DNA of 64,000 nt, from the NCBI RefSeq assembly GCF_011045015.1, contig NZ_JAAKZY010000024.1, positions 1-64,000 of the forward strand, given 5' to 3'. Below are positions 16,265 to 24,302 of this stretch, in pieces (positions within the stretch are counted from its first letter, which is position 1; each line of letters opens with the position of its first letter). This DNA is from Streptomyces scabichelini (GTDB lineage Bacteria; Actinomycetota; Actinomycetes; Streptomycetales; Streptomycetaceae). The notes under the pieces are model-generated. The model searched no databases. It was given only the letters and a program-made list of their open reading frames with translations, and had not been told where the DNA came from. Made by a program: the position numbers and the translations under genes.

Positions 16265-17197
16265 TTATCCGCGGCTGACGGCCACCGAGTTTCTGACGGC
16301 GTCCAGACCGGAAGCGTGCGAGACAACGGGCTCGTATCCGAGCTCGGCTGCGGCCTTGTCCGTCCGCAGGGTGCACTGCTGCCCGAGGAACCATCGAGCG
16401 GGAACGGGGACCTCGCGGGCAGCGGTCTCGGCGTCCAGGTCGGAGACCGGGATTTCGACGCCATAGATCTCGAACTGGGTCTCCAGGAACTCGCGCAGGA
16501 TGACGCGGTGCCGGTCGGTGATGAAGTAGGCCTGACCTGGTCGGCCGCGCCGCCATCCGAGCATGAGTCCCTCGACGGCGTTCTCGACGAACGTGACATC
16601 AGTGGTGTGCCGGCCTCCGCCGATCCAGGCGAACTGCCCCACCTTCGCCGCCGCTGCCAAGCCTTCGACGAGCAAGCTGTCGGGACCCCAGACGAACCTC
16701 GGACGAATCGACACCGTGGCGAAGTCCGGGGCATTCGCATCGAGCACAATCTTCTCGGCCACGGCCTTCACCGCGCTGTAAGCGGCTTCCGAGTCGGGCC
16801 GCAGCGGCGCGGTCTCGTCGACGTCCACGAGCGGATCGCCGGCGAGGAGCGCGGCTTCGCTCCCGCAGTGGACGAACCGAGGAACCTGCGCGTAGCGGGC
16901 CGCGTCGACGGCTGCCTGGCTGCCGCGAACCGACACAAGCTCATGACGCTCACGGTCAGCGGTGATGTCCGTCTCGGCAGCGAGGTGGAACACCACATCA
17001 CTGCCCGTCACCTCATTGCGCCACGTGGTCGGGTCGGTCAACTCGCCCCGCACAGGCTTGGCGCCCAGCGCCGAGACCTTTGCAGCCGATGCCTCACTTC
17101 GGACCAGAACACGGACCGAGTGCCCCTCGCTGAGGAGCCGGCGTACCAGCACCTGGCCGATGAACCCCGAACCGCCCGTGACGAACGCCTGTGCCAT
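16265..17197 (-). CDS. NAD-dependent epimerase/dehydratase family protein
   Basis: This 310-residue extended short-chain dehydrogenase has the Rossmann motif VTGGSGFIGQVL at residues 6-17 and the catalytic AYSAVK (YxxxK). A Ser lies in HCGSEAALL. The architecture fits NAD(P)-dependent sugar epimerases or 3-beta-hydroxysteroid dehydrogenase-like enzymes. The substrate is not identifiable. The SD AAGGAGAGG precedes the ATG at 17197. It is divergent from the LysR gene at 17333, a usual sign that the LysR protein controls it together with the following reductase and SRPBCC genes. Confidence 0.85.
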   Translation of the reverse strand: MAQAFVTGGSGFIGQVLVRRLLSEGHSVRVLVRSEASAAKVSALGAKPVRGELTDPTTWRNEVTGSDVVFHLAAETDITADRERHELVSVRGSQAAVDAARYAQVPRFVHCGSEAALLAGDPLVDVDETAPLRPDSEAAYSAVKAVAEKIVLDANAPDFATVSIRPRFVWGPDSLLVEGLAAAAKVGQFAWIGGGRHTTDVTFVENAVEGLMLGWRRGRPGQAYFITDRHRVILREFLETQFEIYGVEIPVSDLDAETAAREVPVPARWFLGQQCTLRTDKAAAELGYEPVVSHASGLDAVRNSVAVSRG

Positions 17198-17298
17198 GAA
17201 CCTCTCCTTCGCTCTGTGCGAGCCCTCTCACCTGTCTTGGGCGAGAAGGTGTCGTGGGTTGGAGCAATCAGGGGCCCGGAGGTCTTCCCTCAACAACA

Positions 17299-17326
17299 TT
17301 CATACTTCGAAGGCCTGCGATAAAAT
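17299..17326 (+). promoter_or_regulatory. Predicted leaderless promoter of LysR gene
   Basis: TAAAAT (17321-17326) is a good -10, with a weak -35 (TTCATA, 17299-17304) 16 bp upstream. The ATG of the LysR gene begins six bases after the -10, so the transcript would start on the initiation codon. No ribosome-binding site is present. The small palindrome CTTCGAAG lies within the spacer and could be the LysR binding site. Confidence 0.5.
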
Positions 17327-17332
17327 TTCTGG

Positions 17333-18274
17333 ATGGCTTCTCTTCGGGCACTGGAATGCCTCGTCGCGGTCGCGGACTCGGGATCGATCACACAGGCCGC
17401 GCTGCTGCTGCATTCGTCGCAACCCGCTGTCTCTCATCAGCTCGCTTCGTTGGAACGCGAGACCCGAACGGTCCTGCTTCGCCGCGAGCCCCGAGGGGTC
17501 AAGCTCACTCCCGCGGGGCGTGCCGCCGTCGCGGATGCCAGACGAGCGATCGAAGCGGCCGCCTCCGCGGTGAGGTCGGCACGTGCGGCGGGTCAAGCGG
17601 CCGGCGGGGTCTTGCGGTTGGCCTGTGCGCAGAGCCTCACGGTGCCGCTGCTCGCTGCGGTCATTCGCCAATGGCATCGCCGCTACCCAGAGGTCGCGAT
17701 CACGCTGCGCGAGTCCACGGCGATGGACGAGGCGCTCGGCCTCGTCGACTCCGACGAAGTCGACGTGGCAGTGCTGACCGCTCCCTCGACGGGCCGCTTC
17801 ACGATCACCGCCGTCGCCGAGGAGGAGATCGTGCTGGCGGCACCCACCGGCCACCGGCTGGCCGAGCAGTCTGCTGTACGCCTTGAGGACCTTGACGGTG
17901 CGCCGCTCGTTCACTTCACACCGGACAACGGCCTCAGCGCCTGGCTCGACCAGTCCTTCGCCCGTGCCGGAGTCCACCCGGAGACGGTGATGAGGACATC
18001 GGTGACTACGGCGGCACCACAGCTCGCGGCTGCCGGTCTGGGAATCGCCGTGTGCCCGGTGAGTGCAGTCAGTGACGGCTTTCCGGGAGCAGTGCGGTCG
18101 TTCTCTCCGCGGTGGGTCAGGCAACTGGTGGCGGTGACGTCCGCGGAACCGGATCCGCTCGTCGCACGGTTCATCGGCGACCTGCGCAGCCACGGAATGC
18201 GCGTGCCTCGCGGTGCGCGGACTCAGCTCGCACAGGACGGCCCTCCGGCCGAGACACCACGACCGTCCTCCTGA
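17333..18274 (+). CDS. LysR family transcriptional regulator
   Basis: This 313-residue LysR protein has an N-terminal winged helix: LRALECLVAVADSGSITQAA, then LLLHSSQPAVSHQLASLE. The periplasmic-binding-like effector domain follows (GVLRLACAQSLTVPLLAAV). It is divergent from the epimerase gene with 135 bp between the starts, so that operon is its likely target. Translation probably starts on a leaderless mRNA (-10 TAAAAT six bases before the ATG). The inducer is unknown. A 9-bp tandem array follows the stop codon. Confidence 0.92.
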   Translation: MASLRALECLVAVADSGSITQAALLLHSSQPAVSHQLASLERETRTVLLRREPRGVKLTPAGRAAVADARRAIEAAASAVRSARAAGQAAGGVLRLACAQSLTVPLLAAVIRQWHRRYPEVAITLRESTAMDEALGLVDSDEVDVAVLTAPSTGRFTITAVAEEEIVLAAPTGHRLAEQSAVRLEDLDGAPLVHFTPDNGLSAWLDQSFARAGVHPETVMRTSVTTAAPQLAAAGLGIAVCPVSAVSDGFPGAVRSFSPRWVRQLVAVTSAEPDPLVARFIGDLRSHGMRVPRGARTQLAQDGPPAETPRPSS

Positions 18275-18282
18275 GAATCGCC

Positions 18283-18318
18283 ACGCAGCCGACGCAGCCG
18301 ACGCAGCCGACGCAGCCG
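18283..18318. repeat. Tandem repeat, 4 copies of a 9-bp unit
   Basis: Four perfect copies of ACGCAGCCG lie just after the LysR stop, in the spacer between two convergent genes. The unit length is a multiple of three but the array is not inside either gene. Confidence 0.85.
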
Positions 18319-18399
18319 ACGACCAGGTCGAGCACGGCCGCTGCCTGGTGCCCTGCCACCGGCCGTCGAGGCCCTGGCGCCGGTTCAGCTCCTATGCCG

Positions 18400-20001
18400 T
18401 CATCGGGCGTCGACCGTCTCGGCGGCACGGGCCTCGTCGGCCGCCACGGGAGCGGCATTCTTCGGGCCGCGCAGGGCGACGTAGACGAACAACGCGGTCA
18501 TGACTGCGACACCCGCCCACATGGCCTGCTGCCAGCCGTCGACGAACGACTGCTGGGCGGCATCGACGATCTGTTGCGCGTGCGAACCGGTGCCGCCCGC
18601 GACCTCGACGGCGTTGGCGACGCCCTCGCGGGCGGTGTCTGCGGCCCCCTGCGGGATGCCGTGCAGCCTGTCGTCGATGGCGCCGCGGTAACCCGCGGAC
18701 AGGAGCGCGCCCAGCATGGCAACGCCGAGTGCGGTGCCGAACTCACGGGTCACGTCGTTGAGTGCGGAGGCGACACCCTGCTTCTCCCTGGGCAGGGAGC
18801 TGGTGATGGCCTCGGTGGAAGGCGTCATCGACAGGCCCATGCCGATGCCCATGGCGAGCATGCCAGGCAGGATCGTCAGGTAGCCGCCGTCCACGGAGAC
18901 GAACAGCGCCATCAGCGCCAGGCCGACGCCGGCCAGCGCGATGCCCACGGCCATGGCCGGGCGGGAGCCGATCCGTGCGGCGAGCTTGGGGGCCAGGCCG
19001 GAGGTCGTCATCATCATGACGGCCATGGGCATCAGCGCCACCGTGGACAGCAGGCCCGACCAACCGAGCACGGCCTGGAAGAACGGAAACAGGACCACGG
19101 CGATGCCCGCCTGGACACCGAAGACCACCAGCAGCGTGATGGAGCCGCCGGCCAGGCCGCGCTCACGGAACAGGCGTACGTCCAGCAGTGACGCGTCCCG
19201 GCGGTGCAGCTCCCAGGCCACGAAGCCGATGCCGGCGACGAGGCCGACCGCCAGGCTGATCAGCGTCACGGGGGCGGTCCAGCCGCGCTCGGGGCCTTCC
19301 TGCAGAACGAAGATGAGGCCGGTCACGGCGACGGTGGAGACCAGCGCGCCAACGGTGTCGTAGGAATGGACCGAGCGCTCAAGGGAGTTGGGCACCGACT
19401 TCAGCGTCATGCCCAGGGCCACTATGACCAGGGCCACCGGCAGCACGAACAGCCAGCGCCAGTCCGCGACATCGACGAGGAGGGCGGAGAGGAACATGCC
19501 CAGGATGCCGCCGCCTCCGGCGACACCGGTCCACACGCCGATCGCCTTGCCGCGCTGCTCCTCGGGGAAGGTGGAGGTGATGACGGCGAGCGTGATCGGC
19601 ATGATCATCGCAGCGCCGACACCGCCGGCGACACGGGCCACGATCATGACCTCGGCGGTTGGGGCCAGGCCCGCAACGACGTTTGCGACACCGAAGACGC
19701 CAAGGCCGGCGATCAGCATGGGCTTGCGGCCCAGGCGGTCACCGATCGCGCCGAGCGGCAGCAGCAGCGCGGCCAGAGCCAGGGTGTAGATGTTGATGAT
19801 CCACAGAACCGTGTTCTGCGAGGCCCCGAACGCGACGGCCATGTGGGTCTGGGCGACGTTCAGCCCGGACACCGACGCGATGACGGCCATCAGCGCGATG
19901 GAGACGGCGATCAGGATGGTGCGCAGTTGACGCGCGTCCGGTGCGCCTCCCTCGCCGCCGGCTTCGGCGGCGGGCTCCTGTGCGGGCTGGTTCGTACTCA
20001 T
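18400..20001 (-). CDS. MFS transporter, DHA2 (EmrB/QacA-like) 14-helix exporter
   Basis: This 533-residue membrane protein has the major facilitator signatures of the 14-helix drug:H+ antiporter group. Motif A is GAIGDRLGRKPML, motif B is the RVAGGVGAAMIMP region and motif C is the GVAGGGGILGMFLSALL region. The N-terminal 25 residues are a hydrophilic cytoplasmic tail. It probably exports a hydrophobic toxic compound in exchange for protons. SD GAGAGGA precedes the ATG. The next gene on the same strand, 95 bp upstream, is a thioredoxin-reductase-like flavoprotein that may share its regulation. Confidence 0.93.
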   Translation of the reverse strand: MSTNQPAQEPAAEAGGEGGAPDARQLRTILIAVSIALMAVIASVSGLNVAQTHMAVAFGASQNTVLWIINIYTLALAALLLPLGAIGDRLGRKPMLIAGLGVFGVANVVAGLAPTAEVMIVARVAGGVGAAMIMPITLAVITSTFPEEQRGKAIGVWTGVAGGGGILGMFLSALLVDVADWRWLFVLPVALVIVALGMTLKSVPNSLERSVHSYDTVGALVSTVAVTGLIFVLQEGPERGWTAPVTLISLAVGLVAGIGFVAWELHRRDASLLDVRLFRERGLAGGSITLLVVFGVQAGIAVVLFPFFQAVLGWSGLLSTVALMPMAVMMMTTSGLAPKLAARIGSRPAMAVGIALAGVGLALMALFVSVDGGYLTILPGMLAMGIGMGLSMTPSTEAITSSLPREKQGVASALNDVTREFGTALGVAMLGALLSAGYRGAIDDRLHGIPQGAADTAREGVANAVEVAGGTGSHAQQIVDAAQQSFVDGWQQAMWAGVAVMTALFVYVALRGPKNAAPVAADEARAAETVDAR

Positions 20002-20096
20002 GGATTCCTCTCAAAAAGGGCATGGGGAGCTCGGCGTCGGACCATGTCCGGACGCCGCGATGCGGAAGGAGGGTGCGGAAGTGGGCGCCGCGGACG

Positions 20097-21110
20097 TCAG
20101 GTGGTGGCGGTGCCGTTCTGGGCTGCGGCGAGGGCCGCGTCGGTATCGGCAATGGCCAGCAGAGCGTTGATGTGAGCTGCGGCCAGGGCGCCGGCCGCGG
20201 CGGAGGCGCCGACCTGGGCGGTCAGGTCGGTGGCGTTGCCGGCCACCCACACCCCGGGCACCTCGGTGGTTCCGGCCATGCCGGAGGCGAAGCGGCGGCC
20301 CACGTCGTCGGGCAGGTCTTCCATCGGCAGCTTCAGCCCTTCCAGCCCTTTTGCGCGGGCCTGCATCCGGGTGGCGACCGCGAGGACGCGACGGGCGACG
20401 ACCTCGCCGTCGTCCAGGCTCACGCCCGCGATACCGCCGTCGTCAGCTTGGACGACCTCTTCCACGAGGGTGTCGACAATGCGGATGCCCCGGGCGGCGA
20501 AGCGCGCGCGGGTGTCCTCGTCGAGTTCGGTGCCGCGGGTGAAGTAGACGAGGTCGTCGGTCAACTGGCGGAACAGCAGTGCGTGATGGACGGAGGCGGG
20601 GCCGGTGGCGAGGACGCCGATGGGCTCGTCGCGCACCTCCCAGCCGTGGCAGTACGGGCAGTGCACGACGCCGTGCCCCCAGTGTTCCGCGAGCCCGGGC
20701 ACGTCGGGCAGCACGTCGCGCAGCCCGGTGGCCACCAGCACACGGCGTGCTGTGATCGTCCGACCGTCGGCCAGGGTGAAGGTGAACCGCAGATCCCCGT
20801 CACTCGACGGGGCGGCAGGCTCGGCCGAGGCCACCTCGCCGAAGACGACCCGGCCGCCGTACTGGCGAACCTGCTCCCGGCCGCGCTTCAGGATCTCGGT
20901 GGGCGGCATGCCGTCCACCACGATGAAGCCGTGCATGGCCTCGGCAGGCGCGTTGCGGGGCGTGCCGCTGTCGATCACGACGACGGAGCGGCGGGAGCGG
21001 GCGAGCATCAGCGCACCGTTCAGGCCCGCGGCGCCGCCGCCGATCACCACGGCGTCGACGATCTCGCCAGGCAGTACGTCGCTTGCGTACGTGGAAGTCT
21101 GCACGGACAT
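20097..21110 (-). CDS. Thioredoxin reductase-like NAD(P)/FAD-dependent oxidoreductase
   Basis: This 337-residue flavoprotein has the FAD motif DAVVIGGGAAGLNGALML at the N-terminus and a redox-active VHCPYCHGWE (CxxC) in the middle domain. The second FAD motif, VPGVWVAGNATD, is near the C-terminus. The layout matches low-molecular-weight thioredoxin reductases and related disulfide oxidoreductases. The classical CATC is replaced by CPYC, a pattern common in the actinobacterial regulatory-type flavoproteins. The ATG at 21110 has SD AAGGA. It is divergent from an XRE regulator 97 bp away, which probably senses related stress and controls it. Confidence 0.9.
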   Translation of the reverse strand: MSVQTSTYASDVLPGEIVDAVVIGGGAAGLNGALMLARSRRSVVVIDSGTPRNAPAEAMHGFIVVDGMPPTEILKRGREQVRQYGGRVVFGEVASAEPAAPSSDGDLRFTFTLADGRTITARRVLVATGLRDVLPDVPGLAEHWGHGVVHCPYCHGWEVRDEPIGVLATGPASVHHALLFRQLTDDLVYFTRGTELDEDTRARFAARGIRIVDTLVEEVVQADDGGIAGVSLDDGEVVARRVLAVATRMQARAKGLEGLKLPMEDLPDDVGRRFASGMAGTTEVPGVWVAGNATDLTAQVGASAAAGALAAAHINALLAIADTDAALAAAQNGTATT

Positions 21111-21194
21111 GTCCTCGCGTCCTTCTTTCGTCCGTGGCCCCAGCCGATCCGGGCCATCTGCCGTCGACGTTAAGCCCGGATTGCATCTAGGGCA

Positions 21195-21200
21195 TACCAT
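21195..21200 (+). promoter_or_regulatory. Possible -10 of the XRE gene
   Basis: TACCAT ends eight bases before the ATG at 21208, which would make that start leaderless. No SD sequence is seen before either candidate ATG (21199 or 21208). The -35 is not evident. Confidence 0.35.
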
Positions 21201-21207
21201 GTTGCCT

Positions 21208-21843
21208 ATGACGCAAGAAGATGGTGCGCTGGACAGCCTCGTACGCAAACGCATCCGCGCCCTGCGGGTCGCTCAGGGCTGGTCCCTGGAGGAACTGGCC
21301 ACCCGCGCCAACCTCAGCCAGTCCTCGCTCAGCCGCATCGAGAACGGCCGGCGCCGACTCGCGCTGGACCAGCTCGTCACCCTGGCTCGCGCCCTGGACA
21401 CCACCCTCGATCAGCTCGTCGAGAACGCCGCCGACGATGTCGTCATCAGCCCCATGACCCACGGTGCCCACGGTGCCCAAGGCCTGAGCTGGCCGATGAA
21501 GGGCGACCCGGCCATGAGCGTCATGCGTCAGCGGATGACCGAGCCGCCGCCGGACAACCCCTCCCGCATGCGCGCCCACCCAGGCCGGGAGTGGCTCGTC
21601 GTACTGTCCGGCACCGCGATTCTGATGCTGGGCAACCGGCGCTTCCGCATCGAGACCAACCAGGCCGCGGAGTTCCCGACGATGATGCCGCACGCCATCG
21701 GCGCCGAGGGCGGCCCTTGCGAGATCATGGGCATCTTCGACCGCGACGCCCGACGCGGACATCAACGCGACAACGGCGATCAGCGCGGCGACGGCGATCA
21801 GCGCAGCAACGGCGACTGCGACGCGCAAGGAACCTGCGAATAG
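21208..21843 (+). CDS. XRE family regulator with C-terminal cupin domain
   Basis: This 211-residue protein has an N-terminal lambda-repressor-type HTH, IRALRVAQGWSLEELATRA, then NLSQSSLSRIENGRRRLALD. A C-terminal cupin barrel follows (REWLVVLSGTAILMLGNRRF, then AAEFPTMMPHAIGAEGG). Such proteins repress neighbouring genes and respond to small ligands through the cupin. The last 30 residues (RDNGDQRGDGDQRSNGDCD) are a low-complexity extension not usual in the family, encoded by an imperfect 12-15 bp repeat. The start is 21199 or 21208. It is divergent from the flavoprotein and followed by the methyltransferase on the same strand. Confidence 0.9.
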   Translation: MTQEDGALDSLVRKRIRALRVAQGWSLEELATRANLSQSSLSRIENGRRRLALDQLVTLARALDTTLDQLVENAADDVVISPMTHGAHGAQGLSWPMKGDPAMSVMRQRMTEPPPDNPSRMRAHPGREWLVVLSGTAILMLGNRRFRIETNQAAEFPTMMPHAIGAEGGPCEIMGIFDRDARRGHQRDNGDQRGDGDQRSNGDCDAQGTCE

Positions 21844-21916
21844 CGACGCAATGCCCCTGGCGCGCCCGCCCCGCAAGGCGGCACCTTGCGCGCCTGGCAG
21901 CGCAGAAAGCCATCGC

Positions 21917-21967
21917 CTTGCGTAATCCGCAAGAGGGCATGCCGCATGCGCATGAGCGACTTAATGT
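21917..21967 (+). promoter_or_regulatory. Leaderless promoter and palindromes before the methyltransferase gene
   Basis: CTTGCG-TAATC-CGCAAG (21917-21933) and a perfect 10-bp palindrome CATGCGCATG (21945-21954) precede TAATGT (21962-21967), a plausible -10. The ATG at 21974 follows six bases later without an SD, so the mRNA is predicted to be leaderless. The palindromes are candidate XRE operators. Confidence 0.5.
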
Positions 21968-21973
21968 AGCGGT

Positions 21974-22840
21974 ATGACCGAAGCACAGGCACACGCCCAC
22001 CACGATGCACAGCACGGCCACCACCACCAGCAGCACGACGACGGTCAGGCGGAGATGCTCGACCTGGACGCGGAGGTCCTCGCCGAGCACATCGCCGCCA
22101 TCACCGAGTGGCTGCCTGTCAAGACCGGCCCGCGTCAGATCGTGGATCTGGCCTCCGGTACGGGAGCGGGTACCTTCGCTCTCCTCGAGCGTTTCCCCGA
22201 GGCGCACGTCATAGCCGTCGACGCCTCGCCCGGACACCTGCAGCGGCTGCGGGAGAAGGCGTGCGCCCGCGGTGTGGGCGACCGCGTTTGCACCGTGCAG
22301 GCCGATCTCGACGAAGCCGCCTGGCCCGATCTCGGTAAGCCCGACCTCGTCTGGGCGTCGGCCTCCATGCACCACATGGCCGACCACGACCGCGCCCTGC
22401 GCACCGTCCACGACCTACTCACGCCCGGCGGCCTGTTCGCCGTCGTCGAGCTGGCCGGGTTCCCGCGCTTCCTGCCCGAGAACGCCCCCGAGGACCGTCC
22501 CGGTCTGGAAGAGCGCGCCCACGCCGCGACCGACCGTTTCCACGCCGAGCACGTGCCTCACCGCGGCGCCGACTGGGGGCCCATGCTGAGCGCCGCCGGA
22601 TTCACCGTCGAAGGCGAACTCACCGTCGCAGTCGACATCGACGGCTCCCGCCACGAGGCAATCGGCCGCTACGCCCTGGGCGCACTGCAGCGCATCCGCG
22701 GCGCCGCCGAGGAGCTCTCGGCGGAAGACCTCGCCGCGCTCGACCGGCTGCTCGACACCAGCAGCCCGTACAGCATCCTGCGCCGCGACGACCTCGCAGT
22801 GCGGACCGAGCGCACCGTCTGGGCCGCACGCCCCAGCTGA
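21974..22840 (+). CDS. Class I SAM-dependent methyltransferase with His-rich N-terminus
   Basis: This 288-residue methyltransferase begins MTEAQAHAHHDAQHGHHHQQ, a stretch with 9 His in about 25 residues that could bind metal ions. The Rossmann SAM motif follows (QIVDLASGTGAGTFALLE, then AHVIAVDASPGHL), with motif IV near LVWASASMHHMAD. The C-terminal part is helical and of a type seen in small-molecule methyltransferases. The substrate is unknown. Context is the XRE regulator, a CPYC flavoprotein and an exporter, together suggesting a detoxification unit. The His-rich tail is unusual and may sense or buffer a metal. Confidence 0.88.
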   Translation: MTEAQAHAHHDAQHGHHHQQHDDGQAEMLDLDAEVLAEHIAAITEWLPVKTGPRQIVDLASGTGAGTFALLERFPEAHVIAVDASPGHLQRLREKACARGVGDRVCTVQADLDEAAWPDLGKPDLVWASASMHHMADHDRALRTVHDLLTPGGLFAVVELAGFPRFLPENAPEDRPGLEERAHAATDRFHAEHVPHRGADWGPMLSAAGFTVEGELTVAVDIDGSRHEAIGRYALGALQRIRGAAEELSAEDLAALDRLLDTSSPYSILRRDDLAVRTERTVWAARPS

Positions 22841-22853
22841 TCTCACGCTCCGG

Positions 22854-23711
22854 TCACTTCGGCAGATCGGTGGAGAGGAAGGGAGCAAGGAGGGCGAACA
22901 ATGCGTCGGGGCGATCGAGGGGGATGATGTGGCCGCAGTCCTGGAGATGGTGCCCGACCAGGTCATCGGCGATGGGACGGAGCTGGCGTTCGAGCCCGGT
23001 GCCGACGGGGTGAGAGCCGACGGCCATGGTGGGCATGGTCAGCCGAGCCGTCGCGACGGCGTCCTGGATCTGCCGCGCGCTGGTGGGCAGGGCCCGGTAA
23101 TAAGAGAACGCGCAGCGCAGGGCCTCGCTCCCGGTGAAGGCGTGGACGAAGGCCGCACGGATGTCGTCGGGTACTCCTCGCCCGAGCGTCCCCGAGTCTA
23201 GGAACCAGTCGATGTACGGGGCCTCGTTCCCGGCCAGGACGGTCTCGGCGAGGCCGGGGACGGCGTGGAAGCCGAACCACCACGGGGTGCCGCCCGCGAT
23301 GGCGTGTTCTGCTCCGGGCAGGCGGCCGAGCAGTGCCTCCATCACGACCAGGCGCCGGACGAGGCCGGGCCGGCGCAGTGCGAGCAGGACGGCGGGGGCG
23401 GTGCCCGCGTCGATGCCGACCACTGCTGCCGAGGGCTCGCCGAGTGCGTCGAGCAGCCCTTCGGCATCGGCGGCGAGGGTGCCTGCGTCGTAACCCTCGA
23501 CGGCACGTGCACTGGCACCGAAGCCTCGCAGGTCCGGGGCGATGACCCGGTACTGCCCGGCCAGTCGGCCCATGATGCCGCTCCAGAGTTGCCAGGTGTG
23601 CGGGAAGCCGTGCAGCAGGAGAACCGCAGGTCCGTCTCCGGCGATTGCGACGTTGAGTTGGACGCCGTTCGTCGCGATGCGGCGCAGTTGGTGTGTGGTG
23701 GTGACGGGCAT
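22854..23711 (-). CDS. Alpha/beta hydrolase of epoxide hydrolase type
   Basis: This 285-residue protein has the oxyanion HGFPHTWQLW and the nucleophile elbow VVGIDAGTAP. There Asp, not Ser, is the nucleophile, as in epoxide hydrolases and haloalkane dehalogenases. The C-terminal His is in QDCGHIIPLDRPD. It would hydrolyse an epoxide or a related substrate by a covalent ester intermediate. The ATG at 23711 has SD GGGGAG. It ends 14 bp from the convergent methyltransferase gene. It is divergent from an HxlR regulator, with an operator-like inverted repeat only 15 bp upstream of its start. Confidence 0.88.
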   Translation of the reverse strand: MPVTTTHQLRRIATNGVQLNVAIAGDGPAVLLLHGFPHTWQLWSGIMGRLAGQYRVIAPDLRGFGASARAVEGYDAGTLAADAEGLLDALGEPSAAVVGIDAGTAPAVLLALRRPGLVRRLVVMEALLGRLPGAEHAIAGGTPWWFGFHAVPGLAETVLAGNEAPYIDWFLDSGTLGRGVPDDIRAAFVHAFTGSEALRCAFSYYRALPTSARQIQDAVATARLTMPTMAVGSHPVGTGLERQLRPIADDLVGHHLQDCGHIIPLDRPDALFALLAPFLSTDLPK

Positions 23712-23725
23712 GACGGCTCCCCGAG

Positions 23726-23744
23726 TGGTTACCATTGGTGACCA
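23726..23744. promoter_or_regulatory. Operator-like inverted repeat between hydrolase and HxlR genes
   Basis: TGGTTACC-ATT-GGTGACCA is an inverted repeat with one mismatch in the 8-bp arms. A further related half-site, GGTAAC, lies at 23755-23760. It is inferred to be the binding site of the HxlR protein controlling both divergent genes. Confidence 0.5.
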
Positions 23745-23810
23745 CAGAACGATAGGTAACTGTCCGACCGCTGCCTAGACGGCACTTTCAGGGAAGGTGG
23801 TGAGCCACAG

Positions 23811-24221
23811 GTGACCACCCGAGGAGCCCGGGCCGACGGTCGCGGGGTGCGCGGCGATCTGTTCGATCCTCAGTGCCCGACACGGCAGTTGCTGGATCGC
23901 ATAGGTACGAAGTGGACGTCCATGGCCGTCAAGACGCTCGCCGATGCCGCACCGGACGAGGTGCGCTTCGCGGAGCTGAGACGCCGGATGCCCGGCGTCT
24001 CGCAGAAGATGCTGTCTGTGACGCTGCGAAGCCTGATCCGCGACGGGCTGGTGTCGCGCCGGGTCGAACCGACCGTGCCGCCGCGGGTCTTCTACCGACT
24101 CACCGGACTCGGCCTGTCTCTGGAAGTCGCGCTTGCGGGGCTGCGGAGCTGGGCGGAAGAGCACATGGCCGAGATCGACCGCGCCAACGAAGCCGCCGGC
24201 CAGAAGGTCAATGGGGAATAG
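23811..24221 (+). CDS. HxlR family (winged helix) transcriptional regulator
   Basis: This 136-residue HxlR-type regulator has CPTRQLLDRIGTKWTSMAVKTL, then FAELRRRMPGVSQKMLSVTL, and the wing GLVSRRVEPTVPPRVFYRLT. The family pattern (C near the N-terminus, GxKW, wing with PPxVxYxLT) is intact. The GTG start has no close ribosome-binding site. It is divergent from the epoxide hydrolase-type gene and is its likely repressor or redox-responsive switch, since the conserved Cys can be modified by electrophiles in this family. Confidence 0.9.
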   Translation: MTTRGARADGRGVRGDLFDPQCPTRQLLDRIGTKWTSMAVKTLADAAPDEVRFAELRRRMPGVSQKMLSVTLRSLIRDGLVSRRVEPTVPPRVFYRLTGLGLSLEVALAGLRSWAEEHMAEIDRANEAAGQKVNGE

Positions 24222-24302
24222 GCAGGCCGGTTCCGCGCTCAGTACCGGTGGGTCGGGTGCTCGATGTAGCCGGCGTTCGTTGCCGCAATCGGATCTACTC
24301 GT

